DNA from: Streptomyces sp. NRRL S-118 | GTDB lineage: Bacteria > Actinomycetota > Actinomycetes > Streptomycetales > Streptomycetaceae | Direction: 5' to 3' | DNA length: 64,000 nucleotides | Assembly: GCF_000716335.1 (NCBI RefSeq) | Contig: NZ_KL591010.1 | Coordinates: forward strand, 233,105 to 297,104 | In this document: in pieces, positions 17,403-26,374 of the stretch | Position numbering within the stretch: position 1 is the first letter of the stretch | Layout of the letters: the number at the start of each line of letters is the position of its first letter | Notes under the pieces: generated by a model | Told to the model about the DNA's origin: nothing | The model's database searches: none | Seen by the model: only the letters and a program-made list of their open reading frames with translations | Translations under genes and position numbers: made by a program

Positions 17403-18644
17403 TCACGAGACCGGCCGGGAGTCGGCCCACACCGACTCGAACTCCTCGCGGTACGTCTCGAACAGCCCGTGGTCGGGTTCGGGTCCCGAGGTGACGACCG
17501 GCCGTCTGCCGCCGCGCAGCACCAGCACCGGCGCCTCCATCCCGCGGGCCCGGCGCAGATAGCTCTGCACGACGGCAACGCCGTCCGGTCCGTCCCCGTC
17601 CACCAGATAGGCGGTGAAGCGGGGGGTCTCGTCGAAGACCTGGATCTCGAAGGCGCCGGGGTCGCGCAGCCGGGAGCGGACGCGTCGCATGTGGAGGATG
17701 TTCATCTCCACAGAGCGGCTCAATTCACCCTTTTTGATCCCGAGTTCCCTTTCGCGCCGTTTCACGGCGCTACTGGCTGGATTGAGGAAGAGCAGCCGTA
17801 TCCGGCAGCCGGACTCGGCGAGCCGCACCAGCCGCCGCCCGGAGAAGTTCTGCACCAGCAGGTTCAGGCCTATGCCGATCGCGTCGAGGCGCCGCGCCCC
17901 GCCGAAGAGGTCCTCGGCGGGCAGCTGCCGCTGCAGCCGCACCCGGTCGGGGTGGACGGAGACCACGTCCGCGTACCGGTCCCCGACGAGGTCCTCCACC
18001 GCGTCGACCGGCAGCCGGTGCGCGGACGGCACGCCCGCGCCTCCCCCCAGGATCTCCAGCAGACGTGCGGAGGCCCGTTCCGACTGGTCGAGCACGGTAC
18101 GCGACAGGGCACGGTTGCGGGAGACCACGTTGCGGGTGACCTCCAGCTCGTCCAGGGCCAGCTCCACCTCGCGCCGGTCGTCGAAGTAGGGCTCGAAGCA
18201 GGGCCAGTGCTGGACCATCAGCTCGCGCAGCTGGGGCAGGGTGAGGAAGCTGAGCACATTGTCGTCGGCGGGGTCCAGGAGGTAGCCCTTGCGCCGCGAC
18301 ACCTCCCGTACGGCGACGGCCCGCTGCACCCACTCCTGTCCGGCGGGGCCGGCCGCGGCCACCACCCAGTCCTCGCCGTGGACCGGCTCGTAGATGGGCC
18401 GCAGCACGGCGGCCACCACGGCCCGCAGCCGCTGTTCGACCAGATTCAGCCAGATGTACGCGCGCCCGGCCCGCTGGGCGCGGGTGCGCACCTCGCTCCA
18501 GGCCTCCGCGTCCCAGTCCAGCTCCGCACCGATCTCCATCGGCCGGGCGAGTGAGACCGCGCCGGGCGGGACATCAGCGGGGTCAGTGGAGTCCCCCTCA
18601 TGACCTGCGTCACCTGGGGGCAGCTCCAGCCCTCCCGAGCTCAC
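17403..18644 (-). CDS. SAV2148 family HEPN domain-containing protein
   Basis: A 413-residue cytoplasmic protein that I recognise as the conserved Streptomyces SAV2148-type family with a HEPN-like region. The body (ELDWDAEAWSEVRTRAQRAG onward) is strongly conserved in the genus from memory, as is the closing SVWADSRPVS. No transmembrane segments are evident. HEPN domains are often RNases or nucleotide-binding helical bundles; no canonical RxxxxH motif was confidently assigned here. The GTG at 18644 was chosen over an ATG at 18683 because it matches the family N-terminus. Confidence 0.85.
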   Translation of the reverse strand: MSSGGLELPPGDAGHEGDSTDPADVPPGAVSLARPMEIGAELDWDAEAWSEVRTRAQRAGRAYIWLNLVEQRLRAVVAAVLRPIYEPVHGEDWVVAAAGPAGQEWVQRAVAVREVSRRKGYLLDPADDNVLSFLTLPQLRELMVQHWPCFEPYFDDRREVELALDELEVTRNVVSRNRALSRTVLDQSERASARLLEILGGGAGVPSAHRLPVDAVEDLVGDRYADVVSVHPDRVRLQRQLPAEDLFGGARRLDAIGIGLNLLVQNFSGRRLVRLAESGCRIRLLFLNPASSAVKRRERELGIKKGELSRSVEMNILHMRRVRSRLRDPGAFEIQVFDETPRFTAYLVDGDGPDGVAVVQSYLRRARGMEAPVLVLRGGRRPVVTSGPEPDHGLFETYREEFESVWADSRPVS

Positions 18645-19055
18645 CCGCGCACCGCCTTCAGTCCTCCGGACACCCGTCTTCAACGATCAAGGAAGGGTAC
18701 TCCGGGAGCGGGAGGCGGTGCAGCCGGATGCACAGGCTCCTTCGCCAACCTGCTTGATGCGCCGGGCCGTTCCCGTCACCGGTATGCGGCGGAGTGAGCG
18801 GATTCATAATGGCTGCGCCCCTGCGGCGGCTCCGTCCGGCCCCCGGCGCCGCTCCGCGCGGCCCGCCGGCGGGCCCCGGCACCCCGGGCGACGCGCCGGA
18901 ACGCGAGGTTGACCGGGGCAACCGGGCGGGCGGCGGAGGATGGCCGAGGGTGGCCGGACACGGGCACCTCAGTCCTAGGAGCTCGCGCCACTTTCGTGGA
19001 GGATCTGGCTCGAACAACCCCCAGAACCCGGATCAGAAGTGGAAGAGTCTTATCT
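18645..19055. other. Intergenic region between the HEPN gene and glgX
   Basis: About 410 bases separate two divergent genes. It contains TTGACC near 18909 as a possible -35 for glgX and a short dyad GTGCA-N6-TGCAC around 18718-18733. Open frames here have no recognisable protein character. I see no tRNA or other RNA gene. Confidence 0.5.
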
Positions 19056-21176
19056 ATGCAGGTCTGGCCGGGACAGGCGTATCCGCTCGGCGCCACGTAC
19101 GACGGCGCCGGAACCAACTTCGCGGTCTTCTCCGAGGCCGCCGACCGGGTCGAGTTGTGCCTTCTGCACGACGACGGCTCAGAAACCGCGGTGGAACTGC
19201 GCGAGACCGACGCGTTCGTACGGCACGCGTACCTGCCCGGCGTGATGCCGGGGCAGCGGTACGGGTTCCGGGTCCACGGGCCGTACGCGCCGGAGCACGG
19301 GCAGCGCTGCAACTCCGCGAAACTGCTCCTCGACCCGTACGCGCGGGCGGTCGCCGGCGCCGTCGACTGGGGTGAGGCGGTGTACGGCTACCACTTCGGC
19401 AGACCGGACTCCCGCAACGACCTCGACTCGGCGCCGCACATGATGGCCTCCGTCGTGGTCAACCCCTACTTCGACTGGGGCGACGACCGCCCGCCCCGTA
19501 CGGACTACCACCGGACCGTGATCTACGAGGCCCACGTCAAGGGCCTGACGATGCTCCATCCGGCCCTGCCGGACGAGCTGCGCGGGACGTACGCGGGCCT
19601 CGCCCATCCGGCGGTGATCGAGCACCTGACCGAACTGGGGGTGACGGCGCTCGAATTGATGCCGGTCCACCAGTTCGTCAACGACCACCGGCTGGTGGAC
19701 ACGGGCCTGGCGAACTACTGGGGCTACAACACCATCGGCTTCTTCGCCCCCCACAACGCGTACGCGTCCTGGGGAGACCGGGGCCAGCAGGTGCTGGAGT
19801 TCAAGTCGGCGGTGCGCGCGCTGCACCAGGCGGGCATCGAGGTCATCCTGGACGTGGTCTACAACCACACCGCCGAGGGCAACCACCTGGGCCCGACACT
19901 CTCCTTCCGGGGCCTGGACAACGCCTCGTACTACCGCCTCGCCGACAATCCCCGGTACTACATGGACACCACCGGAACCGGGAACTCGCTGCTCATGCGG
20001 TCGCCGCACGTGCTGCAGCTGATCATGGACTCGCTGCGGTACTGGGTGACGGAGATGCACGTCGACGGATTCCGCTTCGACCTGGCGGCGACCCTCGCCC
20101 GCCAGTTCCACGAGGTGGACCGGCTGTCGTCCTTCTTCGACCTGGTGCAGCAGGACCCGGTGGTCAGCCAGGTCAAGCTGATCGCGGAGCCGTGGGACGT
20201 CGGCGAGGGCGGCTACCAGGTGGGCAACTTCCCGCCCCTGTGGACCGAGTGGAACGGCAAGTACCGGGACACCGTGCGCGACCTGTGGCGGGGCGAGCCG
20301 CGCACACTCGCCGAGTTCGCCTCGCGGCTCACCGGCTCCTCGGACCTGTACCAGGACGACGGGCGGCGCCCCCTCGCCTCGGTGAACTTCGTGACCTGCC
20401 ACGACGGCTTCACGCTGCGCGACCTGGTCTCGTACAACGACAAGCACAACGAGGCGAACGGCGAGGGCAACCGCGACGGCGAGAGCTACAACCGCTCGTG
20501 GAACTGCGGCACGGAGGGCGACACCGACGACGAGGGCGTGCGCGAGCTGCGGATGCGGCAGATGCGCAACTTCATCGCCACCCTGATGCTGTCGCAGGGC
20601 GTGCCGATGCTGAGCCACGGCGACGAGTTCGGGCGCACCCAGGGCGGCAACAACAACGCGTACTGCCAGGACAACGAGATCGCCTGGGTGCACTGGCCCG
20701 ACCAGGACGCGGACGAGGCCAGGTCGCTGCTGGAGTTCACCCGTTCGATGGTGTGGCTGCGGCGCGACCACCCGGTCTTCCGGCGGCGCCGCTTCTTCCA
20801 CGGGCGGCCGGTGGAGGGTACGCACGACGAGCTGTCGGACATCTCCTGGTTCACCCCGGAGGGTGAGGAGATGGGCGTACGGGACTGGCAGGCGGCGCAC
20901 GCGAAGGCCCTGTCGGTGTTCCTGAACGGGAGCGCGATCTCCGAGCCGGGCCCGCGCGGGGAGCGCATCGCGGACGACTCGTTCCTGCTGATGTTCAACG
21001 CCAGCGCCGAGGATCTGGAGTTCGTCGTTCCGGTGAACCACGGGCGCCAGTGGCAGGTGGTGGTCGACACGGCCGTCCCCGAGGGCATCGAGCCCGGACA
21101 GGGCGCGAAGGTGGCGGCCGGCGACCGGCTCACGCTGATCGGCCGCAGCCTGACGGTCCTGCGCCGTCCCGGTTAG
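19056..21176 (+). CDS. glgX: Glycogen debranching enzyme GlgX (TreX)
   Basis: A 706-residue GH13 isoamylase-type enzyme that hydrolyses alpha-1,6 branches in glycogen. An N-terminal carbohydrate-binding-like domain (QAYPLGATYDGAGTNFAVFS) precedes the barrel. Catalytic motifs are DVVYNHTAEG, DGFRFDLA (nucleophile Asp), AEPWDVGEGGYQ (acid/base Glu) and FVTCHDGFTL (transition-state Asp). The ATG at 19056 matches the family start; the frame is open 147 bases further upstream. Together with treY and treZ nearby it supplies linear chains for trehalose formation. A strong terminator follows. Confidence 0.95.
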   Translation: MQVWPGQAYPLGATYDGAGTNFAVFSEAADRVELCLLHDDGSETAVELRETDAFVRHAYLPGVMPGQRYGFRVHGPYAPEHGQRCNSAKLLLDPYARAVAGAVDWGEAVYGYHFGRPDSRNDLDSAPHMMASVVVNPYFDWGDDRPPRTDYHRTVIYEAHVKGLTMLHPALPDELRGTYAGLAHPAVIEHLTELGVTALELMPVHQFVNDHRLVDTGLANYWGYNTIGFFAPHNAYASWGDRGQQVLEFKSAVRALHQAGIEVILDVVYNHTAEGNHLGPTLSFRGLDNASYYRLADNPRYYMDTTGTGNSLLMRSPHVLQLIMDSLRYWVTEMHVDGFRFDLAATLARQFHEVDRLSSFFDLVQQDPVVSQVKLIAEPWDVGEGGYQVGNFPPLWTEWNGKYRDTVRDLWRGEPRTLAEFASRLTGSSDLYQDDGRRPLASVNFVTCHDGFTLRDLVSYNDKHNEANGEGNRDGESYNRSWNCGTEGDTDDEGVRELRMRQMRNFIATLMLSQGVPMLSHGDEFGRTQGGNNNAYCQDNEIAWVHWPDQDADEARSLLEFTRSMVWLRRDHPVFRRRRFFHGRPVEGTHDELSDISWFTPEGEEMGVRDWQAAHAKALSVFLNGSAISEPGPRGERIADDSFLLMFNASAEDLEFVVPVNHGRQWQVVVDTAVPEGIEPGQGAKVAAGDRLTLIGRSLTVLRRPG

Positions 21177-21203
21177 GCGGGAGGCGGGGCACGGAGGCGG
21201 GGC

Positions 21204-21245
21204 GGGGGCGTGCGCGGACGGGCCGGACGGGCCGCGCACGCCCCC
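21204..21245 (+). terminator. Hairpin after glgX
   Basis: A perfect 14-bp stem, GGGGGCGTGCGCGG (21204-21217) against CCGCGCACGCCCCC (21232-21245), with a 14-base loop. It lies 28 bases after the glgX stop and has no T-run, as is common in GC-rich actinomycetes. Confidence 0.75.
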
Positions 21246-21354
21246 CGCTGCTGTCCCCGGTCCCGCCGAACACCATGCGAACGCGACGTAGCGACAGGCG
21301 TAAATCGCATGAAGTGATGACACGGAAGCCGCCCAAGCGGGTACGTACGTTCGC

Positions 21355-23700
21355 ATGACGCCCAACTCGACCTATCGGCTCCAGATCCAGCCGGACTTCC
21401 CCTTCCCGGCAGCCGGGGAAGCGGTGCCGTACCTCGCCTCGCTCGGGGTGTCGCACCTCCACCTGTCGCCCGTCCTGGAAGCGGTACCCGGCTCGACGCA
21501 CGGGTACGACGTCACCGACCACAGCCGGGTGCGGGAGGAGCTGGGCGGCGAGGAGGGGCTGCGGGCCCTCGCGCGCACCGCCCGCGCGCACGGCCTCGGC
21601 CTGGTGGTGGACCTGGTCCCCAACCACATGGCCGCCGCGCCGCGCCACAACCGAGCACTGTGGGAGGTACTGCGGGAGGGTCCGGCGTCCCCGTACGCCC
21701 GCTGGTTCGACATCGACTGGACGGCGGGCGGCGGCAAGGTACTGCTGCCGGTCCTGGGCGGGCGGATCGGCGACGAGCTGGCCCGGATGCGCGTCGAGGA
21801 CGGCGCACTGCACTACGGGGAGCAGCGGTTCCCCCTGCGGCCCGGTACGGAGGGCCTGGCGCTGCCGGAGCTGCTGGACGCCCAGTGGTACCGGCTCGGG
21901 TGGTGGCGGCTGGCGCGCACGGAGCTCAACTACCGGCGGTTCTTCACCATCTCGGACCTCATCGGGGTGCGGGTGGAGGACCCTGAGGTCTTCGCCGCGA
22001 CCCACGCCAAGATCCTGGAGCTGGTGCGGGACGGGGTGGTCGAGGGGCTGCGGATCGACCATCCGGACGGCCTCGCGGACCCGGAGGGCTATCTGCGGGA
22101 GCTGGCGGAGGCGACCGGCGGGGCGTGCTGGACGGTCGTCGAGAAGATCCTCACCGGTGACGAGCGGCTGCCCGCGTCCTGGCCGGTGGCGGGCACCACG
22201 GGGTACGACGCGCTGTACCGCGTCGACGGGCTCTTCGTCGACCCGGCCGGCGCGGCGGAGATGGCGGATCTGTACCGGCGGTACGCGAACCCGGCCGGCG
22301 ACCGGGGCGGCCACTGGGAGCCCACGGCGCGCCGCGCCGCCTACAAGGTGGTGACGCACGCGCTCGCCGCGGAGGTGGCCTTCCTGACCCGGACGGCCGG
22401 CCGGATCTGCGCCGCCGACCCGGCGCTGCGCGACCACGCCCCCTGGGCTCTGCGCGCGGCGGTCCGGGAGCTGCTCATCCGGGTGCCGGTCTACCGGCCG
22501 TACGGGACCGGAGCCGAGGACGTGCTGAGCGCGGAGGCGGCCCGCGAGGCCAGGGAGACCTTCACGGTCCCGGAGGAGGCCGACGCGGTGGACGTCGTGC
22601 GCGACCTGGCGCTGGGGCGGCTCGGGGACGGGCCGGACCACCGCGCGTTCCGCACCCGGTTCGCGCAGACGTCGTCGGCGCTGCGGGCCAAGTCCGTGGA
22701 GGACACGGCCTTCTACCGGTACACGCCCCTGGTATCGGCGAACGAGGTGGGCGGCGAGCCGGGCAGGCCGGCCGTGGGGCCGGACGACTTCCACGCGTAC
22801 TGCGCCCGCCTCGCCCGCGACTGGCCGGCCACCGGAACGGTGCTGTCCACGCACGACACCAAGCGCAGCGCGGACGTGCGGGCGCGGATCGCGGTGCTGT
22901 CCGAGTGCCCGCAGCGGTGGGCGAAGCTCCTCGACGACGTGGCCGGGAGGACGGCGGTGCCCGCCCCGGACGGACAGCTGGCGTGGGTGGGGTGGCAGAC
23001 GGCTTTCGGCCTCGGGCCGGCCGGTCCGGAACGACTGGGGCAGGCCCTGCTGAAGTCCGTGCGGGAGGCGGGGCTGCACACCGGCTGGACGGAGCCCGAC
23101 CCGGCCTACGAGCAGGCCGTCGCGGACTTCACGGCCGCGGGTCCCGCCGGGCCGCCGCAGTACACGGTGGACCTGCTGGCGCGTGAACTGGACCCCTGCG
23201 TCCGGGCCAACGTACTGGGCGCGGCGCTGGTCCACCTGACCATGCCGGGCGTGCCGGACGTCTACCAGGGCTCCGAGCGGGAGTACCGGGCGCTGGTCGA
23301 CCCGGACAACCGCGATCCGTTCCGGGAGGGCCCGCCCGACGAGAAGACGGCACTCACGCGGGCGGCGCTGGGGCTGCGGCGCCGTCTCCCGGAGGTGTTC
23401 GGCGCGGCGGGGACGTACGAGCCGCTGGTCGCGTCGGGTCCGGCGGCGGGGCACTGCGTGGCGTTCTGCCGCTCCGGGCGGGTGGTCACCGCGGTGACCC
23501 GGCTGTCGCTGCGGCTGGCGGAGGGCGGGGGCTGGGCCGGCACGACGCTGCGGCTGCCGCCGGGGCGGTGGTACGACGCCCTGGACACCTCCTCCGGGAC
23601 GGGGTTCGGCGGGGCCGTGGAGCTGGAGGAGTTGTTCGCCGAGCGGCCGGTGGCGCTGCTGACGCGGGATCAGCAGGCGGAGCCGGGGTCAGCGGGCTGA
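21355..23700 (+). CDS. treY: Malto-oligosyltrehalose synthase TreY
   Basis: A 781-residue GH13 enzyme that isomerises the reducing-end alpha-1,4 bond of maltodextrins to an alpha,alpha-1,1 bond. The N-terminal motif STYRLQIQPDFPFPAA is typical of TreY. Catalytic regions are VVDLVPNHMA, LRIDHPDGL (nucleophile Asp), TVVEKILTGDE (Glu) and STHDTKRS (Asp). Length fits the family. The 178-base gap after the glgX terminator implies its own promoter. No ribosome site is obvious before the ATG. The 3' end overlaps the convergent FHA gene by 12 bases. Confidence 0.95.
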   Translation: MTPNSTYRLQIQPDFPFPAAGEAVPYLASLGVSHLHLSPVLEAVPGSTHGYDVTDHSRVREELGGEEGLRALARTARAHGLGLVVDLVPNHMAAAPRHNRALWEVLREGPASPYARWFDIDWTAGGGKVLLPVLGGRIGDELARMRVEDGALHYGEQRFPLRPGTEGLALPELLDAQWYRLGWWRLARTELNYRRFFTISDLIGVRVEDPEVFAATHAKILELVRDGVVEGLRIDHPDGLADPEGYLRELAEATGGACWTVVEKILTGDERLPASWPVAGTTGYDALYRVDGLFVDPAGAAEMADLYRRYANPAGDRGGHWEPTARRAAYKVVTHALAAEVAFLTRTAGRICAADPALRDHAPWALRAAVRELLIRVPVYRPYGTGAEDVLSAEAAREARETFTVPEEADAVDVVRDLALGRLGDGPDHRAFRTRFAQTSSALRAKSVEDTAFYRYTPLVSANEVGGEPGRPAVGPDDFHAYCARLARDWPATGTVLSTHDTKRSADVRARIAVLSECPQRWAKLLDDVAGRTAVPAPDGQLAWVGWQTAFGLGPAGPERLGQALLKSVREAGLHTGWTEPDPAYEQAVADFTAAGPAGPPQYTVDLLARELDPCVRANVLGAALVHLTMPGVPDVYQGSEREYRALVDPDNRDPFREGPPDEKTALTRAALGLRRRLPEVFGAAGTYEPLVASGPAAGHCVAFCRSGRVVTAVTRLSLRLAEGGGWAGTTLRLPPGRWYDALDTSSGTGFGGAVELEELFAERPVALLTRDQQAEPGSAG

Positions 23701-24246
23701 GCGCGCGGTGAGGCGGAACCCCATCCGCCCGAACGTCACCAGGTCGCCGTCCTGGACGGCGACCGTGCCGGTGACGCGACGGCCGTTGACGGTGGTGCCG
23801 TTGGTGGAGCCGAGGTCCCGCAGCACCCACAGGCCGTCCTGGAGCCGCAGTTCGGCGTGCATGCGGGAGACCGTCTCGTGGCTGAGCCGCAGCCCGTTGG
23901 CCGGGTCGCGGCCTATGCGCAGTGGAGTGGGGCCGGGCTCGGGCAGCAGCAGCTTCGGCAGCCGCTCCGCCTGCCACGCCCGCCCCAGCCGCGCGGTGAA
24001 GCGGGACATCCGCTCGACGGCGCCGAACACCCGATCGACCCACCGGCCGTCGGAGGGCAGGTCGGCGGTGAGCGCGGCCAGTTCGTCGGCACGGCGGGCG
24101 GTCAGGACCAGTTCCATGCGCCGCAGGAACGTGTCGTGCGAGAGCATGCCCTGCGCGGCGCCCTCACGGAGCATCCCCAGCGCACGGTCCCGTTCGGCGT
24201 CGGTCGGCCGGGCGGGGTACGGCTGGAACTCGAAGGACGACGTCAC
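23689..24246 (-). CDS. DUF1707 and FHA domain protein
   Basis: A 185-residue cytoplasmic protein. An N-terminal DUF1707-like motif (PTDAERDRALGMLREGAAQGMLSHDTFLRRMEL) is followed by a short linker and a C-terminal FHA domain: RIGRDPANGLRLSHETVSRMHAEL and DLGSTNGTTVNGRRV carry the phosphothreonine-binding Arg, Ser and Asn. FHA domains read Ser/Thr kinase signals. The GTG at 24246 fits the DUF1707 start. It is divergent from treZ and convergent with treY, so it may connect kinase signalling to the trehalose genes; this is inference only. Confidence 0.88.
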   Translation of the reverse strand: MTSSFEFQPYPARPTDAERDRALGMLREGAAQGMLSHDTFLRRMELVLTARRADELAALTADLPSDGRWVDRVFGAVERMSRFTARLGRAWQAERLPKLLLPEPGPTPLRIGRDPANGLRLSHETVSRMHAELRLQDGLWVLRDLGSTNGTTVNGRRVTGTVAVQDGDLVTFGRMGFRLTARSAR

Positions 24247-24469
24247 AGGGGCGATTGTCCGCCCGGGCGGCCCGGGGTGTCCAGACAGGGCTCCGTTGTC
24301 GGACCCCGTTGGTACGGTCTTGGAACGTGCGGGGCCGGGGCTCGGTGTCCGGCGCGTGCGGGGGTGCACCGACCGCGACGCGACCGGGGCGTTCGGCCAA
24401 GTGTCGTGCTTCCCGTTCTGGATCTTGCCAGGATGGGAGTACCGGGGGACGACGACGAGGGGATCGCCA

Positions 24470-26224
24470 GTGCTGTTCGACGTATGGGCGCCTGAGGCGG
24501 AGGAACGGGTCGAGCTCCATGTGGAAGGTGCCCTGCACCCCATGGCGCGCGATGCGCAGCGGGACGGCTGGTGGACCGTCGAGGCCGAGGCGGGTCCGGG
24601 CGCGCGGTACGGGTTCGCGCTGGACGGCGGGCCGGTGCTGCCGGATCCGCGCTCGCGCCGCCAGCCGGACGGCCCCGACGGGCGGAGCGCCGTGGTGGAC
24701 CTCGGCGCGTACGCGTGGCGGCACCCGTCGCCGTCGCGCGGACTGCGCGGTGCCGTGCTGTACGAGCTGCACGTCGGCACGTACACCCGCGAGGGCACCC
24801 TGGACGCGGCGGCCGGGCGGCTGGCCCACCTCGTCGACCTGGGCGTCACCCATGTGGAGCTGATGCCGCTCTGTCCCTTCCCCGGCCGTCACGGCTGGGG
24901 GTACGAGGGGGTGTCGCTGTGGGCGGTGCACGAGCCGTACGGGGGGCCGGAGGCGCTGCAGCGCTTCGTCGACACGGCGCACGGCCTCGGCCTCGGCGTG
25001 GTGCTGGACGTGGTCCACAACCACCTGGGCCCCTCGGGCAATTACCTGCCGGCCTTCGGCCCCTACTTCACCGACACGCACCACACCCCGTGGGGGGCCG
25101 CGGTGAACCTGGACGCGCCCGGCTCGGACGAGGTCCGGGCGTACCTGCTGGGCAGCGCCCTGGGCTGGCTGCGCGACTTCCGGATCGACGGGCTGCGGCT
25201 GGACGCGGTGCACGCGCTCGCCGACACGCGGGCGCTGCCGTTCCTGGAGGAGCTGTCGGCCGCCGTGGACGAGCTCGCCGCCGAGCAGGGCCGTGAGCTG
25301 TTCCTGATCGCCGAGTCGGACCTGTGCGATCCGCGGACGACCACACCGCGGGAGGAGGGCGGCCTCGGCCTGCACGCCCAGTGGAACGACGACTTCCACC
25401 ACGCCCTGCACACCGCGCTCACGGGCGAGGCCCAGGGCTACTACGCGGACTTCGCGCGGGCCCCGCTCGCGGCGCTCGCCAAGACGGTCCAGCACGTCTT
25501 CTTCCACGACGGCACGTACTCCACCTTCCGGGGCCGTACGCACGGCCGGCCGGTCGACCGCGAGCGGACGCCCGCCCACCGCTTCCTGGGGTACGCGCAG
25601 AACCACGACCAGATCGGCAACCGTGCCACCGGCGACCGGCTGTCGGCCTCCTGCTCCCCCGGTCTCCTCGCGTGCGCGGCGGCGGTGGTACTGACCGGGC
25701 CGTCCACGCCGATGCTGTTCATGGGCGAGGAGTGGGGCGCGGGCACGCCCTGGCAGTTCTTCACCGACCACACGGACCCGGGGCTCGCCGAGGCCGTACG
25801 GCGCGGCCGCCGGCGGGAGTTCGCGGCGCACGGGTGGGCGGAGGAGGACGTCCCCGATCCGCAGGACCCGGCGACGCGAGAGCGGTCCTGCCTGGACTGG
25901 TCGGAGCCGGAGCGGGACCCGCACGCGCGGCTGCTGGCCTGGCACCGCGAGCTGATCGCGCTGCGCGCCGCCCAGCCCGATCTGACCGATCCGGACCTGG
26001 CGGCGATCCGTGTCTCCTTCGACGAGTCGGCGCGCCTGCTGGCGTACCGGCGGGGCGACCTGCGGGTCGTGGTCAACTTCGCGAAGGAACCGGCGGAGGT
26101 GCCGCTGGGCGCTCCGGCGCGGGTGCTGGCGGCGTGGGAGCCGGTCGAGGCCCCGGACGGCGAGGGCGTGCTGCGGCTCCCGCCGGAGTCCTGCGTGGTC
26201 CTGACGGACGCCATGGAGCGGTGA
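24470..26224 (+). CDS. treZ: Malto-oligosyltrehalose trehalohydrolase TreZ
   Basis: A 584-residue GH13 enzyme releasing trehalose from the TreY product. An N-terminal E-set domain (VLFDVWAPEAEERVELHVEG) precedes the barrel. Catalytic motifs are DVVHNHLGPSGNY, GLRLDAVHAL (nucleophile Asp), LIAESDL (Glu) and YAQNHDQIGNR (Asp). The GTG start is preceded by GAGGGG at a 7-base spacing. It completes the GlgX-TreY-TreZ route with its neighbours. Confidence 0.95.
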   Translation: MLFDVWAPEAEERVELHVEGALHPMARDAQRDGWWTVEAEAGPGARYGFALDGGPVLPDPRSRRQPDGPDGRSAVVDLGAYAWRHPSPSRGLRGAVLYELHVGTYTREGTLDAAAGRLAHLVDLGVTHVELMPLCPFPGRHGWGYEGVSLWAVHEPYGGPEALQRFVDTAHGLGLGVVLDVVHNHLGPSGNYLPAFGPYFTDTHHTPWGAAVNLDAPGSDEVRAYLLGSALGWLRDFRIDGLRLDAVHALADTRALPFLEELSAAVDELAAEQGRELFLIAESDLCDPRTTTPREEGGLGLHAQWNDDFHHALHTALTGEAQGYYADFARAPLAALAKTVQHVFFHDGTYSTFRGRTHGRPVDRERTPAHRFLGYAQNHDQIGNRATGDRLSASCSPGLLACAAAVVLTGPSTPMLFMGEEWGAGTPWQFFTDHTDPGLAEAVRRGRRREFAAHGWAEEDVPDPQDPATRERSCLDWSEPERDPHARLLAWHRELIALRAAQPDLTDPDLAAIRVSFDESARLLAYRRGDLRVVVNFAKEPAEVPLGAPARVLAAWEPVEAPDGEGVLRLPPESCVVLTDAMER

Positions 26225-26301
26225 GCGCGCGGGGGGTGTCTTCCCGCACGCGGCCGGGCGACCGGCAGGGGAGCGCCTTCCGCCCGGGCGGACCGGCTCC
26301 C

Positions 26302-26307
26302 TATGAT
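26302..26307 (+). promoter_or_regulatory. -10 box of the propeller lipoprotein gene
   Basis: TATGAT, one base from the vegetative consensus, stands 67 bases before the ATG at 26375. A weak -35-like TTCCGC lies 18 bases upstream. Confidence 0.45.
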
Positions 26308-26374
26308 GATCGCCGCCGAGGAACGCGGGATGTCCTGTGGACCGTCGACGGCGACACGCACGGGGGAAGCAGGC

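Noticed and set aside
18645..18810. Possible tRNA or structured RNA upstream of the HEPN gene
   Set aside because: Only a 5-bp dyad was found; no cloverleaf, T-loop or riboswitch core could be formed.
21130..23454. 774-residue antisense frame over treY
   Set aside because: Same type of GC-driven shadow; the protein text is low-complexity and the opposite strand carries all TreY motifs.
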